Below, piece by piece: positions 1-9,785 of a stretch of 64,000 nt of DNA (within the stretch, counting starts at the first letter, position 1; each line of letters starts with the position of its first letter). The notes beneath the pieces were generated by a model. It was not told the origin of the DNA. It was given only the letters and a program-made list of their open reading frames with translations, and made no database searches. The stretch comes from an uncultured Bacteroides sp. Lineage in GTDB: Bacteria; Bacteroidota; Bacteroidia; Bacteroidales; Bacteroidaceae. A program made the translations under genes and the position numbers. Location of the stretch: assembly GCA_948847595.1 (NCBI GenBank), contig CAQOGY010000007.1:124001-188000 (forward strand), read 5' to 3'.

Positions 1-1159
1 TTCTCACCGCCTGGTGCGTATCGGATTAAAGGCCAAAGAGATTCCTACGGATAATCTGCCTGCATCCAATTTAGTCTTTCTGATTGATGTCTCCGGTTCT
101 ATGTGGGGAGCCAATCGCTTGGAATTGGTGAAGTCGTCTCTCAAATTACTGGTCAATAACTTACGTGATAAAGATAAAGTAGCTATCGTGACTTATGCAG
201 GCAGTGCAGGCGTGAAACTGGAAGCAACTCCGGGCAGCGACAAACAGAAGATTCGCGAAGCGATAGACGAACTGACGGCAGGCGGCTCTACCGCAGGTGG
301 TGCCGGTATCCTGCTGGCATACAAAATAGCAAAGAAGAATTTTATCTCTAATGGTAATAACCGTATCATTCTCTGCTCCGACGGTGATTTTAATGTGGGC
401 GTTTCTTCGGCCGAAGGATTGGAGCAACTGATAGAGAAAGAACGGAAGAATGGAGTATTCCTTACCGTATTGGGCTATGGAATGGGAAATTATAAAGATA
501 AAAAGATGCAGGTTTTGGCAGAAAAGGGGAATGGAAACTATGCTTATATAGATAATCTGCAAGAAGCCAACCGCGTACTGGTCGGTGAATTTGGTGCTAC
601 TCTCCATACTGTTGCGAAAGATGTAAAATTGCAGGTAGAGTTTAATCCTTCACAAGTACAGGCATACCGTTTGATAGGTTACGAAAGCCGTCTGCTGAAA
701 GATGAAGATTTCAATAACGACGCGAAGGATGCCGGAGATATGGGGGCAGGACATACAGTGACCGCTTTCTACGAAGTAATTCCCACAGGCGTGAAGAATG
801 ACTATGTAGGCAAGGTAGATGATTTGAAATATCAGAAGAAAGAAAAAGTGAGCGTGAAACCGACAGGTTCCAGTGAACTCCTGACCGTGAAGCTGCGCTA
901 TAAAGCCCCGGATAAAGACGTCAGCAAGAAAATGGAGCTTCCTTTCGTTGACAGCAAAGGAAATAATGTATCTTCCGATTTCCGCTTTGCTTCTGCCGTA
1001 GCGATGTTCGGACAATTGCTTCGGAATTCTGATTTCAAAGGAAATGCCAGTTATGATAAAGTAATAAGCCTGGCAAAACAAGGGCTGAATAATGATGATA
1101 AAGGGTATAGGAGAGAATTTGTCCGTCTGGTTGAGGCTGCTAGGGGAATAGGAGAGTAA
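1..1159 (+). CDS. von Willebrand factor A domain protein (5' end outside window)
   Basis: This is the C-terminal part of a VWA protein of the YfbK-like family. The reading frame is open back to base 2, so the GTG at 14 is an internal valine and the true start lies upstream. The metal-ion-dependent adhesion site DVSGSMWG (DxSxS) sits in the first 35 visible residues, followed by the usual alternating beta/alpha VWA pattern with a conserved threonine (VTYAGSAG) and a second acidic patch (CSDGDFNVG). The C-terminal ~180 residues match the beta-rich extension that follows VWA in this family. Such proteins are usually exported in Bacteroides and take part in metal-dependent protein contacts; the exact role is unknown. 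A strand-specific terminator follows at 1217-1269. Confidence 0.85.
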   Translation, partial: SHRLVRIGLKAKEIPTDNLPASNLVFLIDVSGSMWGANRLELVKSSLKLLVNNLRDKDKVAIVTYAGSAGVKLEATPGSDKQKIREAIDELTAGGSTAGGAGILLAYKIAKKNFISNGNNRIILCSDGDFNVGVSSAEGLEQLIEKERKNGVFLTVLGYGMGNYKDKKMQVLAEKGNGNYAYIDNLQEANRVLVGEFGATLHTVAKDVKLQVEFNPSQVQAYRLIGYESRLLKDEDFNNDAKDAGDMGAGHTVTAFYEVIPTGVKNDYVGKVDDLKYQKKEKVSVKPTGSSELLTVKLRYKAPDKDVSKKMELPFVDSKGNNVSSDFRFASAVAMFGQLLRNSDFKGNASYDKVISLAKQGLNNDDKGYRREFVRLVEAARGIGE

Positions 1160-1191
1160 AACTGGACTGATTGTCTGTATGATGTCCATTT

Positions 1192-1208
1192 TCAAGTTTC
1201 CAACTTGA
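1192..1208. repeat. short perfect inverted repeat
   Basis: Seven-base arms TCAAGTT/AACTTGA surround a 3-base loop, between the VWA stop codon and its terminator. It may be an RNA hairpin at the 3' end of the VWA transcript; no further role can be read. Confidence 0.4.
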
Positions 1209-1216
1209 TTAATAAA

Positions 1217-1269
1217 GGAACAGTGAATATCGTGGGAATATGCTCCGCTTGATGTTCACTGTTTCTTTT
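1217..1269 (+). terminator. Rho-independent terminator of the VWA gene
   Basis: Arms 1217-1231 and 1251-1265 pair over 15 bases and are followed by TTTT. Two of the pairs are G-U on the plus-strand RNA but would be C/A mismatches on the minus strand, so the hairpin favours termination of rightward transcription. Confidence 0.7.
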
Positions 1270-1298
1270 GGGAGAAAGGTTGAATTGCCAAAACTGAT

Positions 1299-2789
1299 TT
1301 AGTTGGTAGCCTCTTTCATTAATTGTTCGAAATGCTTCACGATATCGGGGTGCTGTGCAGCTACATCATGTTCTTCCCTGATGTCATCCTCCAGGTTATA
1401 GAGTTGCATCTGTGTATTGCCTTTCCGTATATTCGTAATGATTCCCTTCCATTTTCCCATACGGATTGCTTTGTTTCCGATTCTGGGATCGGGATATTCC
1501 CAATATAAGTATTCGTGTTGCTTTTGCTCTTCCTTTTTGCCGAGTAATGTAGGTAGGAAACTGATACCGTCTGTCGGCGGACAAGAAATACCTGCTATCT
1601 CAGCCAAGGTGGGCATTACATCCTGGAAAGCACAAATATGATCACTTTCCGTACCCGGTTTGATGTGTCCCGGCCATGTCATGATTGCCGGAACCCGGAT
1701 TCCGCCCTCATGCAGGAAACATTTGCCCCATCCATATTCCGACTTGAAAAGGCCGCCACTGTTGAACCAGGGCGAATCACTTCCACCGTTGAATGTGGCT
1801 CCGTTGTCGGAAGTGAAAACAATAAGTGTATTCTCATATAGGTTTTCTTTTTTCAATTTTTCTATCAATCCGCCTATTTGTTCATCAAAATAGCTGATCA
1901 TTGCTGCATAAGTGGCGTGTGGATAACGACAGGGCAGATAACCTGCCTTGCCTGTATAGGGCTCTTCGTCACCGAACTTTTCTACATAATACTTCACCCA
2001 ACGTTCTGGAGCCTGCAGGGATACATGCGGTAGGGGAGTGGTCCACATCAGGAAGAAAGGAGTGGATTGATTGGTACTGACGAATTTTAGAAGTTCATCA
2101 AAGATTAAGTCGTTGGCATATTCTTTTTGCGTATATTTGGCATAATTGGCCGGATCATTCGGGTCAGCATCTTTGTCCAAGGGACTTCGGTGAGGGTCGG
2201 TCACCTTGTTGGATAAATAGATACGTTCTTCATTCTTATATAAAAATGGTGGGTAATACGTATGTGCCTGGCGCTGGCAGTTATATCCATAAAACTGATC
2301 GAAGCCCTGCTTGCCGGGCGTCCCTTCGGATCCCGGGTAACCAAGTCCCCATTTTCCGAAACATCCGGTAGCATACCCTGCCTGTTGCATCATTCGCCCG
2401 ATAGTCATCGTGTTGGCTTGCAAGGGGAACTGTCCTTCCAGTTCTTTATGTGCATATACGGAATCATAGTTGTTGACGGCTCCGCGTTCAGTCATCTCAT
2501 TATTGAAACGGATTTGTGCGTGTCCGGAGTGCATGCCCGTCATTAATACACAACGTGCCGGAGCAGATACAGGCGAACCGGAATAATGCTGTGTCAGTTT
2601 GATACCTTCTTTGCATAAACGATCGATGTTGGGCGTTTCTATTTTTTGTTGTCCGAAACAACCGATATCCCCATATCCCAGATCGTCCATTAAAATATAA
2701 ATAATGTTGGGTTGTGTATGTAAAGTCTGCCCTTGCAGATAACTGCCGCATAGGGCGGAAACACCGATAAATAAGTTCCTTTTATTCAT
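1299..2789 (-). CDS. serine-type sulfatase (S1 family), secreted
   Basis: A 496-residue arylsulfatase-fold enzyme that hydrolyses sulfate esters, here probably on a host glycan. It has an N-terminal signal peptide, the metal-binding DD pair near residues 35-36 (LMDDLGYGD) and the sulfatase signature S75-A-P-A-R79 followed by TG at 84-85. The nucleophile position carries serine rather than cysteine, so it must be converted to formylglycine by an anaerobic sulfatase-maturating radical SAM enzyme, which is not encoded in this window. Other metal and substrate residues (TSDNGAT, GKWGLGYPG) are present. It is the last gene of the locus, 12 bases after the hexosaminidase. The neighbour suggests a sulfated N-acetylhexosamine as substrate; the exact sulfate position cannot be read from sequence. 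Confidence 0.93.
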   Translation of the reverse strand: MNKRNLFIGVSALCGSYLQGQTLHTQPNIIYILMDDLGYGDIGCFGQQKIETPNIDRLCKEGIKLTQHYSGSPVSAPARCVLMTGMHSGHAQIRFNNEMTERGAVNNYDSVYAHKELEGQFPLQANTMTIGRMMQQAGYATGCFGKWGLGYPGSEGTPGKQGFDQFYGYNCQRQAHTYYPPFLYKNEERIYLSNKVTDPHRSPLDKDADPNDPANYAKYTQKEYANDLIFDELLKFVSTNQSTPFFLMWTTPLPHVSLQAPERWVKYYVEKFGDEEPYTGKAGYLPCRYPHATYAAMISYFDEQIGGLIEKLKKENLYENTLIVFTSDNGATFNGGSDSPWFNSGGLFKSEYGWGKCFLHEGGIRVPAIMTWPGHIKPGTESDHICAFQDVMPTLAEIAGISCPPTDGISFLPTLLGKKEEQKQHEYLYWEYPDPRIGNKAIRMGKWKGIITNIRKGNTQMQLYNLEDDIREEHDVAAQHPDIVKHFEQLMKEATN

Positions 2790-2801
2790 GATATTCTTTT
2801 T

Positions 2802-4361
2802 TTAATCCCATTTATAATCTTCCTTCACTTCACTCTTTAAAGCCGGGCCGAATTTAAACCCCATTTGTTCGAACCATTCTTTTCTCTGAAGTATATTTTG
2901 GTGGAACCGGGTGAAGTCAAGCGCTTCCCCCTGATACCACATTTGTTCTGCCAGCGCAAGAATACGGGGAAATAGACGCCGGTCTATCATACGTTCAGTA
3001 ACTCCGTCATCGGTCCACAATGCACAAGTCATACCGAGAATCAAAGAGTTCTTTTCCTTGAGGGCTTTGTTGGAGGGATTGTCCAGATATACGTCTTTCA
3101 AATCGAAAGTACGTGCTTCATTATATCCTCTCCAGGGAGTTAGCGGGAAGTTCAGATATGTATAGTAGTTGGAACTGCAAATGACCGGATAGTGGTGCTT
3201 GATTGCATTCCGGAGTGCCAGGTCTTTGTGCCCGCGATAGTTCCACCACTGAATCACCGTGTTATCCGGCAATGGATAGCCGTCGTGATAAACTACGTCG
3301 CCCCAGAATATGGCTTTCCGCCCTTTTTGCTTCAAATAGTCTGCCATCTGTGCCGAGAACCATAACTGAAGGTCATGACTGTCCTTCAGTTTCAGTGTGG
3401 AAATTCTCTTCCGGCAATCCCGGCATTCGTCCCAGTTTCCTTTCGGCGCCTCATCTCCCCCTAAATGGATGTAGGGGGAAGGGAAGAGGGAACATACCTC
3501 GTCCAATACGTTTTTCAGAAAAACCAGTACTTCTTCCTTTCCTGCACAAAATATATTTTGGGTAAATCCATGCTGCGGCACTTCAACGGGCAGCCCGAAA
3601 CAACCGAGTTCGGGATAGGCGGAAAGAGCAGCTTCAGCATGCCCCGGCATGTCTATCTCGGGAACGACAGTGATATTCCGTTGACTGGCATATTTGATAA
3701 CTTCCCGTATCTCTTCCTGTGTATAAAATCCCTGTTGTTCTTCTCCCTTGCCTACCGCTCCTCCTATTTGCGCAAGACGCGGATATTGCCTGATTTCTAT
3801 CCGCCATCCCAGTCCTTCTGTCAAATGCCAATGGAAATAGTTCATTTTTAACAATGAAGCCATGTCAATATACTTCTTGATGGTGGATATTTTCTGATAT
3901 TGACGTCCGGAATCCAACAGGAAGCAACGCCATTGCGTACGAGGATAGTCGGTAATATCTGCACAAGCAAAAGTAAGACTTCCCGTAGGACTGGTAACCC
4001 ATTGACGCAAGGTTTGTACTGCATGGGTAAATCCTCTTTGGTCGGAAGCGGTTATTATCATTTGGCGTGGATTGATATTAATCTGATACCCTTCAGGCGG
4101 TAGTGATGAATCACTAATCCAGCAGATTTCAGCACCAGATTCTTTTTTTTGCCATTTGACGGGAGTGTCGCGGAGTACTTCGGTACGGAAAAGGCTTAAA
4201 TAAAAAGCGGTGGTATCTTCAGCATATATAGAAATACTTTTTTTAAGAGTCAGATTGCCTTTTTGCATTTCCACTTGGTTGGGGGACGGGAATACAATCT
4301 GCCCGCAAGCAATAGTTGTATATGATACCAGCAGAATGATAGTTGGGAATAGATATTTCAT
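2802..4361 (-). CDS. GH20 beta-N-acetylhexosaminidase
   Basis: An exo-acting beta-hexosaminidase that removes terminal GlcNAc or GalNAc by substrate-assisted catalysis. The export signal ends in TTIAC, so it may be a lipoprotein. The GH20b-like domain occupies roughly residues 25-140 and the TIM barrel follows (DSGRQYQ, HWHLTE, PEIDMPGH). The catalytic Asp-Glu pair is in HLGGDEAPKGNW near residues 306-307 counted from an upstream alternative ATG at 4370. I prefer the ATG at 4361, which gives a compact signal sequence. It lies between SusD and the sulfatase in the same orientation, so it should act on the sugar exposed before or after desulfation. Confidence 0.93.
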   Translation of the reverse strand: MKYLFPTIILLVSYTTIACGQIVFPSPNQVEMQKGNLTLKKSISIYAEDTTAFYLSLFRTEVLRDTPVKWQKKESGAEICWISDSSLPPEGYQININPRQMIITASDQRGFTHAVQTLRQWVTSPTGSLTFACADITDYPRTQWRCFLLDSGRQYQKISTIKKYIDMASLLKMNYFHWHLTEGLGWRIEIRQYPRLAQIGGAVGKGEEQQGFYTQEEIREVIKYASQRNITVVPEIDMPGHAEAALSAYPELGCFGLPVEVPQHGFTQNIFCAGKEEVLVFLKNVLDEVCSLFPSPYIHLGGDEAPKGNWDECRDCRKRISTLKLKDSHDLQLWFSAQMADYLKQKGRKAIFWGDVVYHDGYPLPDNTVIQWWNYRGHKDLALRNAIKHHYPVICSSNYYTYLNFPLTPWRGYNEARTFDLKDVYLDNPSNKALKEKNSLILGMTCALWTDDGVTERMIDRRLFPRILALAEQMWYQGEALDFTRFHQNILQRKEWFEQMGFKFGPALKSEVKEDYKWD

Positions 4362-4399
4362 GGGATGCATATTGTTTATTTCTATGAGAGGTTAAGAGT

Positions 4400-4434
4400 G
4401 AACTGTCCGTCGTGCTAAACACTTCGGACAGTTC
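4400..4434. other. intercistronic RNA stem-loop between susD and the enzyme genes
   Basis: A perfect 10-base stem (GAACTGTCCG/CGGACAGTTC) is extended by an inner GTG/CAC stem across a symmetric 2x2 internal loop. No T-tract follows on the minus strand, so it is more likely a processing or RNA-stabilising element, or a partial attenuator, that sets expression of susC/susD above the downstream enzymes. This role is inferred from position. Confidence 0.6.
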
Positions 4435-4455
4435 TAATTGATTAAGGTCTATCTA

Positions 4456-6312
4456 TTAATTTCCGTTTTCCCATCCCGGATTTTGTTCGAGTTGGGGGTT
4501 CAGCACTCGTTCGTTACGTGGAATGGGGTTGAGGTAATAATAATCCGGCCATAAATGATTCTGTTTGGGATGGAACTCAAGATATCCTTCGGTAGCGCCG
4601 CCATCAATTGTCACATTGGTTCCTGCCGGGAAGTCAGATGCCCGTACATATTGTCCAAGTTTCTTTTTCAATGCATAGTGGCATTTCTTCCATCTTCTCA
4701 AGTCATCAAAACGGAAGCCTTCAGAGAAAAGTTCAATGCGTCGTTCACGTCGTATTTCCCACAGTAATGGGTTTACTTCGTAGTCGCCGGGATAATCGGA
4801 ATTTCCCATATCACGCTTCGGGTCGAAAGCTGTATTGATTTCCGAAACTTTCATCAAGCCTACGTTAGCGCGCGGACGCAGCTTGTTGATAGTGGCATCT
4901 GCTATGGACTGGTCGAACTCGTCCAGTTCACACATCGCTTCCGCATAATTCAGCATTACTTCCTCAATGCGGAAAATGGGCATGTCTGTCTCTTCATTTC
5001 GCTGGCTGCCCATGCTCAAATAACAGCAATAGTATTTCCAGTTATTATATCCGAAAGCTGATTTATACCACGGTTGGTTTTCCAGATAGAAATCAAAGTG
5101 GGGGGATGCTCCCAGAATACCACCGTCATACCCTTGACGGAACGGCAATAACTTCTGTCGCTCTTTGGTTGTGCCATATCCTATTCCCATACGGGTGCTG
5201 AGACTGTCGATAAAACTCCTATCTTTTGGAGTATCTGTAAATTCCCATTTATTGTCCCATGCGGTGGTTGATTTTGAACGGTCTACCTTGTAAGGTGGGG
5301 TGATATGCAACCATAAACGGTGATCGCGATTACTGAACTCATTATATAAATCTTCATCACCTGAAAATAGTCCGCTAGTCCAGCGTGGCTTGCCGTCCGA
5401 GCAGAGATAGCTGTCCACCAAATCCCGGGTCGGATTATAGAAGGATGTGGCAGTAGTTCCACCGATACTGACGGCGTGTACTACGTTTACGGCATCCGAG
5501 TATTCTCTGTATAAAATCACGCCTGCAACGTCTTTCAGTTCCAGCGAGCAGAATAAATCATCGTAGCAGTCAGCTACGTTCGGATAAGTTTGCATTAATT
5601 CGGCAGACACCCTTTTACATTCCCGCAGATAGGTTTCCGCATCATTCAAACCATGATATTTGCGCCATGTACCTTCAAACAAACAGAAACGTGACAGCAG
5701 GGCCTGTACACATGCTTTGTTGATGGTATTTTTACCTTCTCCATTTACGTTGATGTTCTTTTCTGCATATTGCAAGTCTTCCAGGATATGTTTTGCTATT
5801 TCGTCTCTGGAAGCCCTCGGCCCTTTGATTAGTTCTGTTTCGTCATCGCTTAATACATGGTCAATCCAAGGTACGCCGCCATAACTCGACAGGAGAGAAA
5901 AGTAACGATAACCACGGAAGAAATAGCCTACAGAACGCCAGTTCGCTTTCTCTGTATCTGTCATCTCACTGCCTTCGATGTGGTCGAGCATCAAGTTGGT
6001 ACGGCGGATGAAACTATAATAATCCCAGGTAGTGTTATCTTTTTTGTCGGGGATAGTCACCAGCTTCCTGATCCAGTTGCTTTCACTGGTTCCTCTTGTC
6101 TGGTTGTACGAGATGTCATCCGTAGCGTTTTCCGAACCATATCCCAATGAGGGCAAAGTTTCATATAGTCCCCAGGCATAAGCCTTGAAGTTATCGTATG
6201 TTTTAAAAGCGGTCTCGGCGGTCGGGTCTCCCAGAGGATATCTTTCCAGAAAATCATTATTAAGACAACCGGCTAATAAAACTGTACATATTAAATATAG
6301 ATATTTTCTCAT
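4456..6312 (-). CDS. SusD/RagB family glycan-binding lipoprotein
   Basis: A surface lipoprotein of 618 residues that caps the SusC channel and binds glycan. The lipobox LLAGC lies at residues 12-16 of MRKYLYLIC..., which fixes the start at 6312; an ATG nine codons upstream would overlap the susC stop. The SusD-like helical TPR scaffold is seen in the N-terminal half (YFFRGYRYFSLLSSYGGVPWID), and the RagB/SusD C-terminal signature follows (RIEEVMLNYAEAMCE, IRRERRIELFSEGFRFDDLRRW). It starts 13 bases after the susC stop and must be co-transcribed with it. Confidence 0.95.
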   Translation of the reverse strand: MRKYLYLICTVLLAGCLNNDFLERYPLGDPTAETAFKTYDNFKAYAWGLYETLPSLGYGSENATDDISYNQTRGTSESNWIRKLVTIPDKKDNTTWDYYSFIRRTNLMLDHIEGSEMTDTEKANWRSVGYFFRGYRYFSLLSSYGGVPWIDHVLSDDETELIKGPRASRDEIAKHILEDLQYAEKNINVNGEGKNTINKACVQALLSRFCLFEGTWRKYHGLNDAETYLRECKRVSAELMQTYPNVADCYDDLFCSLELKDVAGVILYREYSDAVNVVHAVSIGGTTATSFYNPTRDLVDSYLCSDGKPRWTSGLFSGDEDLYNEFSNRDHRLWLHITPPYKVDRSKSTTAWDNKWEFTDTPKDRSFIDSLSTRMGIGYGTTKERQKLLPFRQGYDGGILGASPHFDFYLENQPWYKSAFGYNNWKYYCCYLSMGSQRNEETDMPIFRIEEVMLNYAEAMCELDEFDQSIADATINKLRPRANVGLMKVSEINTAFDPKRDMGNSDYPGDYEVNPLLWEIRRERRIELFSEGFRFDDLRRWKKCHYALKKKLGQYVRASDFPAGTNVTIDGGATEGYLEFHPKQNHLWPDYYYLNPIPRNERVLNPQLEQNPGWENGN

Positions 6313-6325
6313 AATGCTTTGGTTA

Positions 6326-9300
6326 TTAGAATGTAACATTGATACCGAAGGAGAATTTTCTCATAAATGGATATTCCCATGCGCCTTTTGTCAACATATC
6401 GGTTTCCAATCCTTCCGGCAGGTGATCCCAGGTATATAGATTTTCTCCACTGAAGAATACTTTCATTTCGTCAAAATATATACGCTTCGACCATGTCTTG
6501 GGTAAAGTGTACGAGAGCGTGATATTCTGTAATTTCAAGTAAGAGGCATTTGCCAGATACTTTGTCTGTTTCCAGCGATTGTAACTTGTGGTTACTCCGT
6601 CGTTGGAATATACGCGCGGATAATAAGCATTGGTATTTTCCGGAGTCCAAAAGTCAAGTGTTTCTTTGAACAAACTTCCCCAGTTTCCGGTAGGCCATGC
6701 AATCTGGTCGGTACGCCAGTAATCTCGCTTGCCTACTCCGCGTAAGAAGATGGATAAGTCGAGCCCTTTCCAACTCACTCCTGCAGTAATACCATAATGG
6801 AAACGTGGAGTTGAATTACCGATGATACGTTGGTCGCCCGGGTTGTCTGCCGTTCCTTCACCGCTCCAGATGGTTTCTGTATCGTCGTCGAAGTTTTTAT
6901 ATAGTACATCTCCCGGATTAACTTTTCCGGCTCCTTTCGGTATAGGGATTCCTGCTTTTAGTGTCCCGTCTGCGTTGAAGTCGTCTTCGGTGTAGAAACG
7001 GTCGGTAACGTATCCCCAAATTTCTCCCATTTTCATTCCTTTGCGATAGATTTTATCACCTAACAGGTTTGTATCGTTGTTATATTTCGTGATTTCACTT
7101 TGTGAGTCGTACAGGTTAAAGCCAATCCGGTAACTCCAGTCTTTATTAATCCGGTCTCTCCAGTTCAATTCCAGTTCCCATCCGTAAGTCTTCAGGTCAG
7201 CGGCATTCTGTTTGGCGGCAGTAGCGCCCACTACCCATGGAAGATCCATGCCGGGCGCCAGCATTCCTTTGGTGTCGCGGCGATACCAGTCGAAAGTTCC
7301 GTTAAGGCGGTTATTGAAGAATCCGAAGTCAATGCCGAAGTCCAGCGTATAAACTTTCTCCCATGAGAAACTGCTGCTGACCATTGCGGGGGCATTCAGT
7401 GAGGTTGCCTTTTGTCCGTCTACCAACCATGTCGTAAGATAAGGTGACATGGACGGGATGTATGGATAGTTGTCAGGAGTGTTATCCGGCTTCATGATAA
7501 TTTGGTTTCCGATGGAACCCCATGAAGCACGCAACTTCAGGTTTGAGAGGATAGTCCTGGTATTACTCATAAATGCTTCTTCCGAGATTCTCCATCCGGC
7601 GGAGAAAGAAGGAAAGAAACCGAAACGATTGTTCTTCGGGAACCGGGAAGTACCGTCATAACGCCCGTTTGCTTCAAACATATATTTGCCATTGTATGCA
7701 TAATTGACACGGTAGAATAAACCTCTGATAGCATATTCATCGAAACTGTCGGTAACGGAAGTCGTGCCGGTTGAACCTGAAAGGGACGGCAGATTCTCCA
7801 ACAGTACGTCCGTACGTTGTGACCATTGCGATTCTTTATGGCTTTCTTCCTGGTTATATCCTCCCATAACGGCAATGTCATGTTTGCCTATGGAAAAGTC
7901 GTAATTGGCAAATACATTGACAGCGTTATAATTGGTAAACCCTTGTGTCAGGGCATAACGTGAGTTTTCTACATTGTTCATGACCCCCGTAAAGTTGAAT
8001 CCCATATATTTATACTTGTTGACGTACATGCGGTTATATTCGGTAGTCCGGTTATATGTATATTCACCTGTAATCTTCAATCCTTTCAGCGGGGATATGA
8101 TAACACGGCCCAATGTGCGCAGGTTGGTTTTCTTGATAATCCTCGGTTCCCCATAACGTACATAAGTAGCCGAAGTTTCTGCCGGATATACGACACCATC
8201 TTCTTCATACGGTAATATATTATGGTAGGATGGCAGTGTCATGGCACTTCCCCACACGCCGTTGCGGCCACCTTGCTCTACTTTGTTTTGGGTTGAATTC
8301 GCATACCTGATGTCCAATTGGGTGGTAAGCCATTTGTTGACGTCCACACTGATGAAGCTGGACATATTTATGCGGTCGAACTTGTCTTTGTCCGTTACCA
8401 GAATTCCGTCTTCACCGGTATATCCTAAACTTAAACGATAACTCGTACGTTCACTACCTCCTGATACGGAGAAACTATGGTTCTGCATGAACCCGAAGTT
8501 ATCCATCATATCGGCAAACATGTCATTTTCCCGCATTAAGAACAAATTGCCTTGTTCGTCAAATATATACCCGTTCGGATATTTGGAAGGATTACTTTGA
8601 TAATCGCGTATATATCCTTCCCACTGGGTAATATTTTTCCCGTCCACATAAGTGTCATTGGCCCATCCCATTTCCTTATAGGCTAGCACCGACTCCAACG
8701 GGTTGGCTTTTTGCGGTAATTCCGAAGCTTTGGAGAAAGAGAAGTTATTGTTATAATTGAATCTGGGAGCCATGTCTTTCTTGCCTTGCTTTGTTGTAAT
8801 CAGGATAACGCCGAAAGCGGCACGTGCCCCATAAATAGCTGCGGAAGCGGCATCTTTCAAAATGGATACAGACTCAATATCCTGCGGATCAATCATATTG
8901 ATATCCATCGGTACATTATTGACTAATACCAGAGGTTCACCACCGTTGATAGACGTTGTTCCACGAATATTGTACGTCATGTCATCACCGGGAGTGCCGG
9001 TGGCTGATTCAATTTTTAATCCGGGAACTACCCCTTGCAAAGCTGCCGAAACGTTGGTTATCGGACGGTCGCCCAGTGACTCTTTGACATTGACGGCTGC
9101 TACCGCTCCGGTCATATTCACTTTTTTCTGTGTACCGAACCCTATGACTACCACTTCGTCCATCGTTTGTGTATCTTCCTGCAACTGTATATTGAAGGAT
9201 GTTTTATTTTTGACGGAAACTTCTTGCGGCATATATCCGATGTAAGTAATCCGCAGTTTGCTGTTTGCCGGAACCTCCAATGAAAACTCTCCTTTCACAT

Positions 9301-9772
9301 CGGTGATAGTAGCTTGTTTACTGCCCTCTACAAGGACATTAGCTCCTATCAAGGGCTCGCCCTGCATATCTGTGACGATTCCCCTTATTTTTATATTCTG
9401 TTGGGTTGTATTATTGGAAGGCATTTCTGCTTTTGGCGGAACAGGGACTATGATGATATGTTTCCCTTCCGGTCTGTAAGTGAATCCGGTTCCTTTTAAT
9501 ACCGAGTCCAGAACAGAAGAAACCGTTTCTTTGGTGAAATTGACGGTTACCTTTTGTTTGACGTCCAGTTTCGTCTGATTATAAGCAATGCTTAAATCAG
9601 TCTGGGCTTCAATACTTTCAAATACTTTTAATAGAGATTGGTTTTTCATAGATACCGTTATCTGCTGATTTTGCCCGAAGGCTGTGTTATAAAAACATAA
9701 AGCAAATAACAATATATAAAATTTATGAATTTTTACGGGGTAATTCTTACCCGATAACTTATAAAGTTTCAT
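6326..9772 (-). CDS. SusC/RagA TonB-dependent transporter with STN signalling domain
   Basis: A 1148-residue outer membrane transporter that imports glycan together with the adjacent SusD. After the signal peptide (ending near FNTAFGQ-like residues 25-34) comes an STN domain (about 40-110), the part that contacts the FecR anti-sigma factor. A carboxypeptidase-regulatory-like domain (about 128-205), a TonB box (MDEVVVIGFG), the plug (about 220-330) and the beta-barrel follow. The barrel ends in aromatic-rich FSFGINVTF. The STN domain, with the sigma and anti-sigma genes just upstream, indicates cell-surface signalling: substrate uptake releases the ECF sigma factor. A rightward promoter overlaps its start codon on the opposite strand; see the antisense RNA at 9786-9886. 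Confidence 0.95.
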   Translation of the reverse strand: MKLYKLSGKNYPVKIHKFYILLFALCFYNTAFGQNQQITVSMKNQSLLKVFESIEAQTDLSIAYNQTKLDVKQKVTVNFTKETVSSVLDSVLKGTGFTYRPEGKHIIIVPVPPKAEMPSNNTTQQNIKIRGIVTDMQGEPLIGANVLVEGSKQATITDVKGEFSLEVPANSKLRITYIGYMPQEVSVKNKTSFNIQLQEDTQTMDEVVVIGFGTQKKVNMTGAVAAVNVKESLGDRPITNVSAALQGVVPGLKIESATGTPGDDMTYNIRGTTSINGGEPLVLVNNVPMDINMIDPQDIESVSILKDAASAAIYGARAAFGVILITTKQGKKDMAPRFNYNNNFSFSKASELPQKANPLESVLAYKEMGWANDTYVDGKNITQWEGYIRDYQSNPSKYPNGYIFDEQGNLFLMRENDMFADMMDNFGFMQNHSFSVSGGSERTSYRLSLGYTGEDGILVTDKDKFDRINMSSFISVDVNKWLTTQLDIRYANSTQNKVEQGGRNGVWGSAMTLPSYHNILPYEEDGVVYPAETSATYVRYGEPRIIKKTNLRTLGRVIISPLKGLKITGEYTYNRTTEYNRMYVNKYKYMGFNFTGVMNNVENSRYALTQGFTNYNAVNVFANYDFSIGKHDIAVMGGYNQEESHKESQWSQRTDVLLENLPSLSGSTGTTSVTDSFDEYAIRGLFYRVNYAYNGKYMFEANGRYDGTSRFPKNNRFGFFPSFSAGWRISEEAFMSNTRTILSNLKLRASWGSIGNQIIMKPDNTPDNYPYIPSMSPYLTTWLVDGQKATSLNAPAMVSSSFSWEKVYTLDFGIDFGFFNNRLNGTFDWYRRDTKGMLAPGMDLPWVVGATAAKQNAADLKTYGWELELNWRDRINKDWSYRIGFNLYDSQSEITKYNNDTNLLGDKIYRKGMKMGEIWGYVTDRFYTEDDFNADGTLKAGIPIPKGAGKVNPGDVLYKNFDDDTETIWSGEGTADNPGDQRIIGNSTPRFHYGITAGVSWKGLDLSIFLRGVGKRDYWRTDQIAWPTGNWGSLFKETLDFWTPENTNAYYPRVYSNDGVTTSYNRWKQTKYLANASYLKLQNITLSYTLPKTWSKRIYFDEMKVFFSGENLYTWDHLPEGLETDMLTKGAWEYPFMRKFSFGINVTF

Positions 9773-9779
9773 ACTTTTG
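9772..9779 (+). promoter_or_regulatory. plus-strand -7 box (TACTTTTG) overlapping the susC start
   Basis: It matches the Bacteroidales -7 consensus TAnnTTTG on the strand opposite to susC. The -33 region is weak. It would start a divergent transcript near 9786 that is antisense to the susC leader. Confidence 0.5.
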
Positions 9780-9785
9780 TGAGTT

